Origin: Moritella yayanosii
GTDB lineage: Bacteria; Pseudomonadota; Gammaproteobacteria; Enterobacterales; Moritellaceae
Length of the DNA stretch: 64,000 nucleotides
Direction: 5' to 3'
Assembly: GCF_900465055.1 (NCBI RefSeq)
Contig: NZ_LS483250.1
Span: forward strand, 4,278,001 to 4,342,000
The position numbers and the translations under genes are program-made. Below the pieces are notes generated by a model. That model was not told where the DNA came from, ran no database searches, and saw only the letters and a list, made by a program, of their open reading frames with translations. Positions 39,801 to 48,583 of the stretch are shown piece after piece (positions within the stretch are counted from its first letter, which is position 1; the number at the start of each line of letters is the position of its first letter).

Positions 39801-41048
39801 GCGCAAGATGTGATTAAAATGGCAGAAATGATCGGCACTGCCGACCGAACTGCGGTGTATTATTCCATGGGGATCACGCAGCACACCACAGGTCATGATA
39901 ATGTCCGTTCCGTTGCTAATCTGCAAATGCTGTGTGGCAACATAGGTATTGAAGGGGGCGGCATTAATCCGTTACGTGGTCAGTCTAATGTGCAAGGTGC
40001 CTGTGACATGGGGGCGTTGCCAAACAGCTTTCCGGGATATCAGAAAGTCTATGATCCTGAAGTTCAAGAAAAATTCGCTAAAGCGTGGAACAGGTCTAAT
40101 TTGCCCAAAGAAGCGGGTTTAACGCTGACAGAGATCATTGATGCCGCGTGTCACGGTGAGGTGAAAGGTCTGTATGTTATGGGTGAAAACCCGGTACTGA
40201 GCGATCCGAACCAAGCCCACGTTATTGACGCGCTTGAGCAATTAGACTTCTTGGTAGTGCAAGATATCTTCTTAACGGAAACCGCGCAATACGCGGATGT
40301 GGTATTACCCTCGTGCTCATTTGCCGAAAAATCGGGTCACTTCACCAATACCGAACGTCGTGTACAACGTATTTCACCCGCGGTTAAACCACCGGGCGAA
40401 GCGAAAGAAGATTGGCTGATCATTCAAGACATTGCCAACGCGATGGGCAGTGACTGGGCATATCAATCTGTTGAGGATATTACCAAAGAGATCACCCAAT
40501 TGACGCCACAATATGCGGGCATCCATTGGCATCGCGTGGGTAAAGATGGACTGCAATGGCCCTGTCCTGATGACGCATCGCCAGGTACCCGTATTATGCA
40601 TACCGAACAATTCACCCGTGGTAAAGGTGAAATGGTCGCGGTGCCGTTCCGTTATGCGGCGGAATTACCTGATGATGAGTATCCGTTGATACTGACCACT
40701 GGTCGTTTACTTGAGCAGTTCCATACTGGCACCATGACACGTAAAACCAAAGGGTTAGATAACCTGGCGGGACCACGCGCGATGATCTCGGTAGCGGATG
40801 CCGAACGGTTAGGGGTTGCTAATGGTGACATGCTGACGGTAACGACACGTCGAGGCAGCATTGATACGCCAGCGTTTGTGACTAAGCGGATGCAAGAAGG
40901 GGTGGTGTTTGTGCCATTCCACTTTGCGGAATCACCCGCGAATCGTTTGACCACCACAGCCACGGATCCACATGCCAAGATCCCCGAGTTTAAAGTGGCC
41001 GCAGTGAAGATCGAAAAAGCGTCATTGCCACGTATATTGCTTAGATAA
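36888..41048 (+). CDS. Formate dehydrogenase fused to GltD-like NAD(P)H/FAD module
   Basis: 1386 residues with at least four modules. (1) A plant-type/NuoG-like [2Fe-2S] domain, Cys34, 45, 48 and 61. (2) A GltD-type flavoprotein with N-terminal cysteines (CEAPCQTACPAGV), the FAD site VVGSGPGGLTCGYYL and the NAD(P) site VIGGGNTAIDCARTA. (3) Two [4Fe-4S] clusters (CISCGQCVDAC and CVQCGRCVQVCPTG). (4) A molybdopterin catalytic part with CTYCGVGCKL and the Mo ligand in CARLCHAS, cysteine rather than selenocysteine. It should oxidise formate and pass electrons internally to FAD and NAD(P)+, all in one cytoplasmic chain. The start has AGAGG 5 bases before it. It is monocistronic, with no FdhD or accessory gene adjacent. 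Confidence 0.85.
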   Translation: MINVTFNGQIFSVNAHQTLLEVATDCNVDIPSLCGLNKHGEKVSCDLCVVDIAGQGIQRACEMTPVEGMAVTTTSATLSALRQKSLNRILSDHYADCEAPCQTACPAGVDIQSYLYHISQNDHAKAVEVIKRTLPMPLSIGRVCPAFCEIECRRGLVDEPVAIRQLKRHSADIDLEAQAQYVPLKKPLKGKSIAVVGSGPGGLTCGYYLTNEGYDVTVFEAMPDAGGWLRYGIPEYRLPKAILAKEIEIMCRNGMQVLTNKKLGDDFTLTQLTQDYDAVCLAVGASQAVDMQYSGSDFDGCYLGVDYLKDYVTDGHYTTGKKVAVIGGGNTAIDCARTAVRDGADTTLIYRRTRAEMPAEDYEILEAEHEGVKFHFLTNPVENIADVNGRVCEIKLEKMALGEPDASGRRRPEKTGEYFTEAFDTVIAAVSQKPDLSFMDKETLDLPLTRWNTQDAHPDTMHSGVGNIFSIGDFRRGPATAIEAVADGRIAAEAIDRFFAGDMDNIPVKQFNSQKARKLKQVDTAQFDRIKQAMRSVMPELSPQQRELSFAEVETGFDNDEAMREAARCLECGCQANTDCQLRDFATEYKVADTNVSQEGCQKFAVDDSSEFIVFDANRCISCGQCVDACNEQAVHGVLSFMKSEDGTSASRPECRPGFENGFSMGDSNCVQCGRCVQVCPTGALVDSRDKSQGRIEILKPVDTICTYCGVGCKLTLFVDEAQNKIRYVQGVKDSPVNQGMLCVKGRFGFDFVSSKERLTTPLIRKNGELQPASWEDAITLVAARFNAIKTNHGGNALAGFSSAKTTNEDNFAFQKFIRRELETNNVDHCARLCHASTVTGLEASIGSGAMTNDIPSIKHSDMIFIIGSDTTSAHPIIASHIKQAIRHGKARLIVADPKRIDIADHAQLYVAHRPGTDVMLINGIMQQIIKHGWHDQAYISDRTEGFDALAAEVMSDNYAPDKVELITGVKAQDVIKMAEMIGTADRTAVYYSMGITQHTTGHDNVRSVANLQMLCGNIGIEGGGINPLRGQSNVQGACDMGALPNSFPGYQKVYDPEVQEKFAKAWNRSNLPKEAGLTLTEIIDAACHGEVKGLYVMGENPVLSDPNQAHVIDALEQLDFLVVQDIFLTETAQYADVVLPSCSFAEKSGHFTNTERRVQRISPAVKPPGEAKEDWLIIQDIANAMGSDWAYQSVEDITKEITQLTPQYAGIHWHRVGKDGLQWPCPDDASPGTRIMHTEQFTRGKGEMVAVPFRYAAELPDDEYPLILTTGRLLEQFHTGTMTRKTKGLDNLAGPRAMISVADAERLGVANGDMLTVTTRRGSIDTPAFVTKRMQEGVVFVPFHFAESPANRLTTTATDPHAKIPEFKVAAVKIEKASLPRILLR

Positions 41049-41090
41049 TTGCGTTAACGTTATTGGTTTAGTTAAGCGCGGTCAATGTCA

Positions 41091-41125
41091 AACTGCAGTG
41101 ACCACCGTCGCTGGTCACTGCAGTT
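41091..41125. terminator. Bidirectional hairpin between formate dehydrogenase and M16 genes
   Basis: A perfect 14-bp stem (AACTGCAGTGACCA and complement) with a 7-base loop in the middle of a convergent gap. No long T run on either side. Confidence 0.75.
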
Positions 41126-41151
41126 GAGTTATGGCATTTTTATGCAAATCG

Positions 41152-43944
41152 TTACAACTGGGGCGTATTTATAAATCTCAGCGTTTTTGTTGGATCTAGG
41201 TAGGCGCGAATGAACTGGTTCATGTCTGCAACGGATATGCTGTCGAATATTGCGGGAGCATCTTCTGTTGATCCGAGTGCATAATTGAATAAATGATCAC
41301 GGTGTAACAACCACTGTTTATTTGGTGATTCATTTAATGAATAAGCTAAATCTTGTGTTATTGTTTTTTTATTTTCGTTCAGTTGAGCTTCGGTTATACC
41401 ATTCGTAAGTAAATCACTGATGATGCTATCGACCACCTGTTGGGTTTGTTCAACATCTTCAACTTTAGTAATTAACTCAATCATAACTTGAGTAAATGCC
41501 TGACCCGCTGCTTGATCGCGTACCATAACATAAGGGGAATAAGTTAAGGATAATTGCTCCCTCACGATCTTGGTCAGCGTTTTGCTCATGATCGCCTGCA
41601 TGAGTTCTGCCTGATAAACTTGTTTAATACCTTGATTTGGGGTGTCTGTGACAGTGTAAAACAGCACCTGCCCATTATCTTGCGGATAGCTTGTTTCATT
41701 AAGCTGAGTCATTTTTGTTATCAACGATTGAGCAGGGTGGTCAAAGGTATTATTTGTCCCCTTCGGTAAACTCGCCACGTATTGCAATATAAGTGGCTTT
41801 AACTGCGCCGTATCAAAGTCGCCGACGATAGTTAACTTATAACCATTAACGTTATTAAAGAGTGTTTGATAAAGCCTTTCAACATCACTTTGTTGCACCT
41901 CTGCGAGTTCTTTCGCTGAAATTCGCGCCTGCTGAGGATTATTGGGAAACAGAATATCATCTACTTTTATCCATGTTGCCGTTGTTGGTAACGCGAGATT
42001 ATTTTGCAGATGTTCAATACTCCCTTTCTTTTCTAACGCAAATACCTGCTCATTAATGCCAGCGTTGGTCACACTGCTATACAGCATCGAGAATAGTAGT
42101 TCTAGGCTCTTGGGTTCATTAATCGAATACAGATTGAAACCATGATTGTTGGCTTCGATCACTGGCATTATGTCGATGCGCTCTTGGTTAAATTGTTGCT
42201 GTATCGCTTGTGCTGATACGCCCGCTAAACCGCTATTCATATAACTGTTTATCAACAGGTAATTGGCTGCGCGTTGTTTTTTGGTAAATGAATTGATACC
42301 GCCAGGGGCTGTGAAACTCATATTAATGGTGTTTTTAACGCTATGATCAGGTTGTAAAACAACACTTACTCCATTGCTTAACTGCCACTGGGTTATTTGT
42401 GTATCAGTGTCAAAACGTTCACTGTCGATCTTACTTGTTCCGCCATTTTTTGTAACGATAGGCAGTGTTAGCGTTTCAATTTCAATCGCTATATTGTTAA
42501 TGGGTTTATTAATCGCATCGGCAAATATTTTATCTGCCGCCAATACGTCAGGTTTTTTGGCTTGATATGGTGTAGCGAAGGTCATCTTATGTGGGCTGTT
42601 GATCAGTGTTTTGGCGAACTGATTTAATTCTTCAAGACTGACTGTGGCCAGCAATAACTGATAAGCTCGCTGCTCATTCTCTAGTGTGTATTCAATATTA
42701 CCGCTCGACCAAGCATTAATTACTTCATCGGCTAGTTGTTGCGAATTTTTATTACTATAAATAGTACTGAGTTCGGCTTGTGCTGATTTGATTTGAACCA
42801 GTTGTTGCTGATACTCAGCTTGGCTAAAACCGTGTTGGTGTATGCGTGCTAACTCCTGCGCAATAAATTTAACAGCTTGTTGGCTTTCATTTTTTTGATG
42901 ACTAACATAAATATTTTCGAATGCTTTGTTGCCCAACAATTGATTGTAGAAAAGACCGACTTCATGGAAGGGTTGAGCGCGTTGGTTGTTGGCTGCATTC
43001 AAACGATAATTAAATAACTGATCCAACATATCCAGTTTCAACGAATGACTGATACCTTCGCTATTGGTAATTTTCAACATAGGTATTTCGAAGTACAGAT
43101 CTGTTTGTGAAAAATTAATCACTTTACTGCTATAAACCTGAGTTGTGGTTTTTAATGCTGGCGGTGTTAAGACAGGCTGTTGCTTGGTGTTTTGAGATGT
43201 CTCTATGGTTGAAAATAATGCGGTGATTAATTGAGTTGTGCTCTCACTATCCACATCACCCGCTATCACTAATCTGGCATTATCCGGACGATACCAATCT
43301 TTGTAAAAAGTGTTAATAGAGGCGACTGTGCTGTTATTGATGCTTTTAAGCGTCCCGATTGGTAAACGTCTTTGATATTCACTGTTTTCTATATAATCAT
43401 CGAACAGGGCGTAGTAATAAGATTTTTCTTGCTGTGTGCTCTGGAGATATTCATTTTCGACGACGCCTTTCTCTTTATCTAACTCATGCTGTTCCAATTC
43501 TATATCGGTTAAAATATCACGTAAATACAGCAAGGTATCTGCGAGTAATTGGGTATTATCTTTAGGAATAGAGAGGCTGTAGACCGTTTCATCAAAAGAG
43601 GTGTAGGCATTAATGTCATGACCAAATGTTAATCCTGACTTTTCAAATAGCTCAACTATTTTTAGCTTGGGAAAGTTTTTGGTGCCGTTAAAGGCCATAT
43701 GCTCAAGCAGATGTGCATAGCCTGATTGTGCATCTGTTTCACTGAATGATCCCGATTTGATCATCAAGCGTAACTCAATCTTATCTGAGTTTTCTGGCTT
43801 AGCATGAATGGCATAAAAGAAACCGTTATCAAGCGTGTTGCTGCTCACTGTGGCTATTGCGTCGGTTTGATAGGGGTTATTTGCACAGCTAGACAGGGCG
43901 AATAGGGCAAAAGAAATCAATAATAATTTTCTACAGAACATCAT
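41152..43944 (-). CDS. M16-family zinc metallopeptidase, lipoprotein
   Basis: 930 residues. A lipoprotein signal peptide with lipobox LSSCAN precedes two M16 repeats. The first holds the inverted zinc motif HLLEH (AHLLEHMAFNGTKNFP) and the distal glutamate in EKGVVENEY, so it is catalytically complete. The second half is the inactive partner typical of M16B/PqqL-like proteins. It probably degrades peptides in the periplasm. It is transcribed alone. Confidence 0.88.
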   Translation of the reverse strand: MMFCRKLLLISFALFALSSCANNPYQTDAIATVSSNTLDNGFFYAIHAKPENSDKIELRLMIKSGSFSETDAQSGYAHLLEHMAFNGTKNFPKLKIVELFEKSGLTFGHDINAYTSFDETVYSLSIPKDNTQLLADTLLYLRDILTDIELEQHELDKEKGVVENEYLQSTQQEKSYYYALFDDYIENSEYQRRLPIGTLKSINNSTVASINTFYKDWYRPDNARLVIAGDVDSESTTQLITALFSTIETSQNTKQQPVLTPPALKTTTQVYSSKVINFSQTDLYFEIPMLKITNSEGISHSLKLDMLDQLFNYRLNAANNQRAQPFHEVGLFYNQLLGNKAFENIYVSHQKNESQQAVKFIAQELARIHQHGFSQAEYQQQLVQIKSAQAELSTIYSNKNSQQLADEVINAWSSGNIEYTLENEQRAYQLLLATVSLEELNQFAKTLINSPHKMTFATPYQAKKPDVLAADKIFADAINKPINNIAIEIETLTLPIVTKNGGTSKIDSERFDTDTQITQWQLSNGVSVVLQPDHSVKNTINMSFTAPGGINSFTKKQRAANYLLINSYMNSGLAGVSAQAIQQQFNQERIDIMPVIEANNHGFNLYSINEPKSLELLFSMLYSSVTNAGINEQVFALEKKGSIEHLQNNLALPTTATWIKVDDILFPNNPQQARISAKELAEVQQSDVERLYQTLFNNVNGYKLTIVGDFDTAQLKPLILQYVASLPKGTNNTFDHPAQSLITKMTQLNETSYPQDNGQVLFYTVTDTPNQGIKQVYQAELMQAIMSKTLTKIVREQLSLTYSPYVMVRDQAAGQAFTQVMIELITKVEDVEQTQQVVDSIISDLLTNGITEAQLNENKKTITQDLAYSLNESPNKQWLLHRDHLFNYALGSTEDAPAIFDSISVADMNQFIRAYLDPTKTLRFINTPQL

Positions 43945-44376
43945 AATTAAAAATAACTCGTTAATAATTTATAGTTACAGAGGTGCATACAGCCTCAGGA
44001 TTTTTATGTCATTGAATGATAAACATTTTTATAGCAATTGGTTATCTTATAAGAACAGCGGGTAGAGCAGTAGGGAATAGTGCGTGTAAATCACAACAAT
44101 GTGATTTACATAGAGTAATTACAATATGTTACAAATCTTAATGATATTCACTTTGATTTAAGTGTGACGGTTTTAATGCAAACGTAAGATATTATAAGGT
44201 AGGTTCAAACTGCAGCCTTCATTCTCTTACCAAATATACGTACTTGAATTGCTCCCTAAATACGCCTAACATTGAATAAATAAACAGTTGTTTTGGGCGG
44301 TTATATAATTCATGAACATCATTCCGATTTTGGCGAGTGCGGGTATTACTGGTTTTGAAAGTCCGGCGGCTATCAT
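43945..44376. other. Gap with no supported gene
   Basis: About 430 bases at the junction between core and accessory DNA. A 22-codon frame (44312-44380, MNIIPILASAGITGF) has no ribosome site and is probably debris. The promoter of the M16 gene should be near 43950-44000. Confidence 0.35.
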
Positions 44377-44496
44377 CTAAGGTATCTCAATAAGAACCAA
44401 CATTTTTGATTTTAAATAAAACACGATGCCGATATAAATAAAAATACCAGCAGCACCAATAGTTCTACACATATCAATAACAGTTTCAATATTCAT
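44377..44496 (-). CDS. 39-residue single-span membrane peptide coupled to the effector-like gene
   Basis: 39 residues, one predicted membrane helix (IGAAGIFIYIGIVFYL) followed by a short basic tail. Its ATG overlaps the stop of the 44493-45254 gene as ATGA, the usual sign of translational coupling. The pairing suggests a membrane immunity or accessory peptide, perhaps a truncated one, but there is no homology support. Confidence 0.45.
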   Translation of the reverse strand: MNIETVIDMCRTIGAAGIFIYIGIVFYLKSKMLVLIEIP

Positions 44497-45254
44497 CGTG
44501 ATAAAATTCCATTTTTATTTTGACTTGAATGTTGATTCTGGAAGCTCGCATGGTAGAGTTCTTCACCCTTTTTCTTTCTCCATGAACCTCCCTCTGCTCC
44601 GCCCAAGTAACCTCCGATAGAACCCGCTACTAGACTACACCAAAATGCACTAGTGCCCAAAGATTCAAAACCGAATAATAAATTACAAGTCAGGTAAGTT
44701 GCGGTAAATCCTGCACCTATGCCGCCTACAATACTACCAGCTGCCTTACCTGTTTCCGAATATTTAGCTTTAGTGCATGAATCGTTATTATTAGTAAGGC
44801 AGGCTTTTCGTATATTAATCGTGGCATCGATACCAGTTAAAGCAATTCCAACATAACCAGCGCGCTTTAGGTTACGTGACATTTTTGCAACTATTTCGTA
44901 ATTCTTAGCGAAATGAGGAATTGTTTGAGCTGAACCACCTGATTTGTTCCATTGACGAACTGTACTTCTGCTACTTATACCAAGATTATTACGAATATTA
45001 CCAGGTAAAATTCGTCCACCTATTTCAGGCTGACCAAAGCGAAGTAATGCTGTATTTAGTTTACTAAAATGCATTTTTCGTTGTTGAAAGAAAGTGTTAT
45101 TACTTAAATTACCATGTGAATTGTAACTAGTGATATACGTACTTTCAATCTGTTGAAGTATGGCTTTGACTTGGGCTACATGAGCGTTCCATGATGAATT
45201 ACTGACACCAAGGAGGTTGATGAAAAAAGTATGAATTAGCCTGTAGTGAATCAT
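44493..45254 (-). CDS. Effector-like protein with glycine-zipper C-terminus
   Basis: 253 residues, possibly the C-terminal remnant of a larger protein, since a stop lies seven codons before the only reasonable ATG and the ribosome site is poor. The segment IGGRILPGNIRNNLGIS, a NLKRAGYVGIALTGIDA helix and two Gly-rich hydrophobic stretches (AAGSIVGGIGAGFTA, VAGSIGGYLGGAEGG) with several cysteines resemble the C-terminal part of PAAR/LysM-type secreted antibacterial effectors as I recall them. That link is an inference. The overlapping small membrane gene downstream fits a toxin-immunity arrangement. Confidence 0.5.
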   Translation of the reverse strand: MIHYRLIHTFFINLLGVSNSSWNAHVAQVKAILQQIESTYITSYNSHGNLSNNTFFQQRKMHFSKLNTALLRFGQPEIGGRILPGNIRNNLGISSRSTVRQWNKSGGSAQTIPHFAKNYEIVAKMSRNLKRAGYVGIALTGIDATINIRKACLTNNNDSCTKAKYSETGKAAGSIVGGIGAGFTATYLTCNLLFGFESLGTSAFWCSLVAGSIGGYLGGAEGGSWRKKKGEELYHASFQNQHSSQNKNGILSR

Positions 45255-45300
45255 TATCGCTTCACAAAAAATCCGTCAGTAGAGCTCGTTATACAAGCTC

Positions 45301-45450
45301 ATGGCTGTATTCGATGTACTGAATCAAAAATACGGTCGTGATACTTTGTTTTTAGGCGCGCAAGGCATAGATAAGAAATGGGCAATGCGACGTAACATGC
45401 TAACCCCACAATACACCACCAAATGGTTAGATTTACCTAAGGTGAGGTGT
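45301..45450 (+). pseudogene. umuC: C-terminal fragment of a umuC-like gene
   Basis: MAVFDVLNQKYGRDTLFLGAQGID then KKWAMRRNMLTPQYTTKWLDLPKV matches the extreme C-terminus of UmuC, the catalytic subunit of DNA polymerase V. The more than 350 upstream residues are missing; the preceding 45 bases carry no polymerase sequence. The open frame continues past the expected end to 45522 with unrelated residues. A relic of a lost umuDC locus. Confidence 0.75.
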
Positions 45451-45539
45451 TGTTCAGCGGTTAATACTACTAGATTAGTAAAAAAACATCATCGTGATGG
45501 CCTACAACAGACGCTCTCATAGCCGCAGCAAGCAAAGCC

Positions 45540-45668
45540 ATGTATAATGCAAGCATAAAAGACACGACCCCTAAATTCCTCCATATCATCTTTGATGCGG
45601 CAGAAATAACGAAAGTCGCCATTCAATTTACCAACGGTCTGTATCGTAACAGCGTTGTATATAACTAG
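45540..45668 (+). pseudogene. Short orphan frame, likely gene debris
   Basis: 42 codons after an ATG (MYNASIKDTTPKFLH and ITKVAIQFTNGLYRNS), with the same frame open about 10 codons further upstream. The residues look protein-like, but no family is recognised and no ribosome site precedes it. It may be the tail of a lost gene next to the umuC relic. Confidence 0.25.
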
Positions 45669-45677
45669 GAAATAGAC

Positions 45678-46130
45678 ATGTTTTTGCTAAATAACACAAA
45701 TAATAAAAATTACAAAAAAAGCTATCCAACAGAATCAGATGTTATATTTGATATCACGGAAAAGCAATTGGGGAATATTAAAAATGCTGCTTGGAACGAA
45801 CTTCGAGAAGGAAGTATCGTATGTGTAGTAACAAGCACAAGAAAGGTCAGTACTTTTTGCAAAGTGACAGCAATTAAAGGTCTTGGAGACAAGGATGCTG
45901 ATGGTGGCGAAACATTTATTCTATGCGGTGTGGTAATAGCAAAGCTAATGCCGGAAAGTAATATGGGTTTACTGCTTAGTAAATTCAGTGTAAAGCACCA
46001 ATATCTGACCAATAGTAAATTTAGCATTGGCTCGCATGTTGCAGAAATGGGCTCGGATTTAGACGCCTTACAGGTAAAAACCAGACACGGCCTGAAAAGC
46101 ATCAGTGAGCTTAAAGAAATCATCTCATAA
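45678..46130 (+). CDS. Hypothetical protein of 150 residues
   Basis: Not recognised. No signal peptide or membrane span. An Asn/Lys-rich head of 20 residues precedes a compact beta-rich body (EGSIVCVVTSTRKVSTFCKV, then GETFILCGVVIAKL) and a helical tail. The order is loosely like a PUA/EVE-type small-molecule or RNA-binding barrel, which is speculation. AGGAAA lies 7 bases before the ATG, and codon use looks normal, so I believe it is expressed. Confidence 0.6.
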   Translation: MFLLNNTNNKNYKKSYPTESDVIFDITEKQLGNIKNAAWNELREGSIVCVVTSTRKVSTFCKVTAIKGLGDKDADGGETFILCGVVIAKLMPESNMGLLLSKFSVKHQYLTNSKFSIGSHVAEMGSDLDALQVKTRHGLKSISELKEIIS

Positions 46131-46457
46131 AGCGCTCAAGTTCGACGCTCGTATCAGGGCGTCACTTGACCTAAGCTTCTTATTTCTCATCACAATGTAC
46201 CCATATTGATATATGTTGCGTCAGATCATACTGCTATCAAACCAACGCGACACTGCCAACAAAAATAAACCACTAATATAATGATAATAAAAGAATTTAT
46301 GCGATTTTTTATGAGGATTTAATAATACTTTAATGTCGTTATCGCAATTCCTTTGAAATAAGTTTCGTGAGTAAAGCACAATCTGTTGTCGTTATTTCAT
46401 TTAATGATGAAAGGGTATCTGATATGTCTGCGTTTTAACCCTGCAGACCGTATTGAG
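46131..46457. other. AT-rich region, likely old nfr promoter now cut off by the IS
   Basis: About 330 non-coding bases ending at the IS target duplication ATTGAG. Joined to the sequence after the IS, it would form the natural upstream region of nfrB. It holds the 35-bp motif (46202-46236). Confidence 0.45.
46202..46236. promoter_or_regulatory. 35-bp conserved motif, copy 1 (nfr side)
   Basis: CCATATTGATATATGTTGCG plus 15 bases matches 56171-56205 in 29 of 35 positions. Both copies contain TTGATATA and AGATCATA. A TCACAA lies just upstream in both. The site lies about 280 bases before nfrB if the IS is removed. An FNR-like half site (TTGAT) is visible, but the full dyad is not. Regulator unknown. 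Confidence 0.45.
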
Positions 46458-46602
46458 TGCATATTAACCACCATGGAGATCACTTTTACCCTGAAATGTT
46501 ATTGAGTGATCTCCATGAATGTTATTGGACAAACTTGCTTTTTTTACTGCCCTGCAGGTGTATTTAACCGTTATTCTGTTCATTTTGATGAAGGGAATAA
46601 CT

Positions 46603-47814
46603 ATGCCAACGGCACCTATATCTATGCGTAAATTAAAAGAGATCCTTAGACTCAAATACGGTTGTTCACTGAGCCATCGTCAAGTCGCTAAAAGTTTATC
46701 TATCTCCCCCTCAGTGGTATCTCGTTATGCCAATCGAGCAGCCCAAATGGGGATCACCTCATGGCCGTTATCTGAGGAATGGGATGATGTGACTCTTCAT
46801 CAAAAATTTCTGCACACTACCGTCAAAACCAATCCCCAAATCACCACCCCAGATTGGTCGGTGATCCATCAAGAACTCAAGCCAAAAACAATGACTCTGC
46901 AATTACTATGGGAAGAATACAGAGAACGAAATAACAATAAATTCTATAGTTACAATCACTTCTGCCGGCTATATAAGAAATGGCTTGGTTGTCAAAAACC
47001 ATCGATGCGACAACAGCATAAGGCGGGTGAAAAACTATTTATTGATTACTGTGGGCCGACGATGAACATTATTGATCCTACAACCGGTGAAATTAAAACG
47101 GCACAAATTTTTGTTGCCGTGATGGGTGCCTCTAATTACACCTATGCAGAAGCCACGTGGACCCAAGGTCTAGAAAATTGGGTGATGAGCCACGCTCGCT
47201 GTTTCGCCTTTTTAGGCGGTGTTCCTGAGCTCTTGATCCCAGATAATTTAAAAAGCGGTACAACCAGAGTGTGCCGCTATGATCCCGATATCAACCCGAC
47301 ATATTCACAGATGGCCGCACATTATAATACGGTTATCGTGCCGTCTCGCCCTTACAAACCCAAGGATAAAGCCAAAGCTGAAGTGGCGGTACAGATCGTA
47401 GAGCGTTGGATCATGGCAGCATTGAGGCATGAAGACTTTTTTTCTTTGCGACAATTAAATATCCGGATCGAAGAATTGCTACTTGAACTCAATCAACGGG
47501 CCATGAAAGTGCATCCTGGTACGCGTCATTCACAATTTATTGCCATTGATAAGCCAGAATTGAAACCCTTACCCCTTGAACCGTATATCTATACCCAAGT
47601 GAAAATGGTGACTGTACATATCGACTATCACATTGATATAGAAAAGCATTATTACTCTGTACCGCATTCACTGATAAAGAAAAAACTCGAAGCGCATATT
47701 ACCGGTGAACTCGTCACGGTATACCATCAGGGAATGAGTGTGGCCGTGCATCCACGATCTCACAAACGCGGCGCACACAGCACGCTTGATGCTCATATGC
47801 CTGTTGCACATTGA
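46603..47814 (+). pseudogene. istA: Truncated IS21-type transposase IstA
   Basis: 404 residues against 515 in copy 2. A CGA-to-TGA change ends the frame at 47812-47814, and the following 330 bp encoding the C-terminal region are deleted, joined at a GGGAATGG-like short repeat. The helix-turn-helix (HRQVAKSLSISPSVVSRYA) and the DDE residues (FIDYCGPTM, IPDNLKSG, KAKAEVAVQIVERW) remain, so residual activity cannot be excluded. AAGGGA precedes the ATG. Confidence 0.85.
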
Positions 47815-47830
47815 AAACAAGGGGAATAGA

Positions 47831-48583
47831 ATGAAAACAATTTATAATCAACTGACTACGCTTGGTTTGTCCAGCATCAAAGACGCCCTCACATTACAGA
47901 CGGAACAGCCGACGCATTACCGAGAACTCGCGTTCGAAAAAAGGCTAAGCTTACTGCTTGATAATGAGCTTAACGCACGTTCACAACGTAAAATCGCGCG
48001 CTTAACACGGCAAGCTAAATTCAGAGTTCATGCTGGCATAGAGCAGTTAGATTATCGTGCCAAGCGCAACCTGAATAAGTCACAGATCCGAACCTTGGCG
48101 CAGGGCGAGTGGTTGCGATTACATCAAAATATATTGATCACCGGGGCAACAGGGTGTGGCAAAACATACCTTGCCTGTGCCTTCGGGCATCAGCATTGCC
48201 AACAAGGGCAAAGCGTATTTTATTTTAGGCTGAAAGAACTACTCGAAAAAATGTTTTTTGCACAGGCTGACGGAACCTATCGAAAACTGATAGGAAAGTT
48301 AACCAATGCAGATTTACTGATCTTGGATGATTGGGGACTGGAGCCATTAAATGCACAGCAACGAAGCGATTTACTTGAACTGATTGATGCCCGATATGAC
48401 AGTAAATCGACTTTAATTGCCAGTCAATTACCGCAAGAACATTGGTACAAAATGATCGGAGAATCGACGCATGCTGATGCAATTCTGGACCGACTGGTAC
48501 ATGGCTCGATAAAGATAGAATTAGAGGGCGAATCAATGCGAAAAATGACCAATAACTTGACTGATGGAGATCACTCAGTATAA
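47831..48583 (+). CDS. istB: IS21-type transposition helper ATPase IstB, copy 1
   Basis: 250 residues, an AAA+ helper. Walker A is GATGCGKT and Walker B LLILDDWG. IstB assembles on DNA and selects the target for IstA. Essentially identical to the copy at 61184. Because of the deletion, its ribosome site now lies directly after the istA stop region, so translational coupling differs from copy 2. Confidence 0.92.
   Translation: MKTIYNQLTTLGLSSIKDALTLQTEQPTHYRELAFEKRLSLLLDNELNARSQRKIARLTRQAKFRVHAGIEQLDYRAKRNLNKSQIRTLAQGEWLRLHQNILITGATGCGKTYLACAFGHQHCQQGQSVFYFRLKELLEKMFFAQADGTYRKLIGKLTNADLLILDDWGLEPLNAQQRSDLLELIDARYDSKSTLIASQLPQEHWYKMIGESTHADAILDRLVHGSIKIELEGESMRKMTNNLTDGDHSV

Noticed and set aside
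47738-47830. Extended start of istB copy 1 overlapping istA
   Set aside because: The extra residues come from the istA deletion junction. Copy 2 and the ribosome site support the ATG at 47831.
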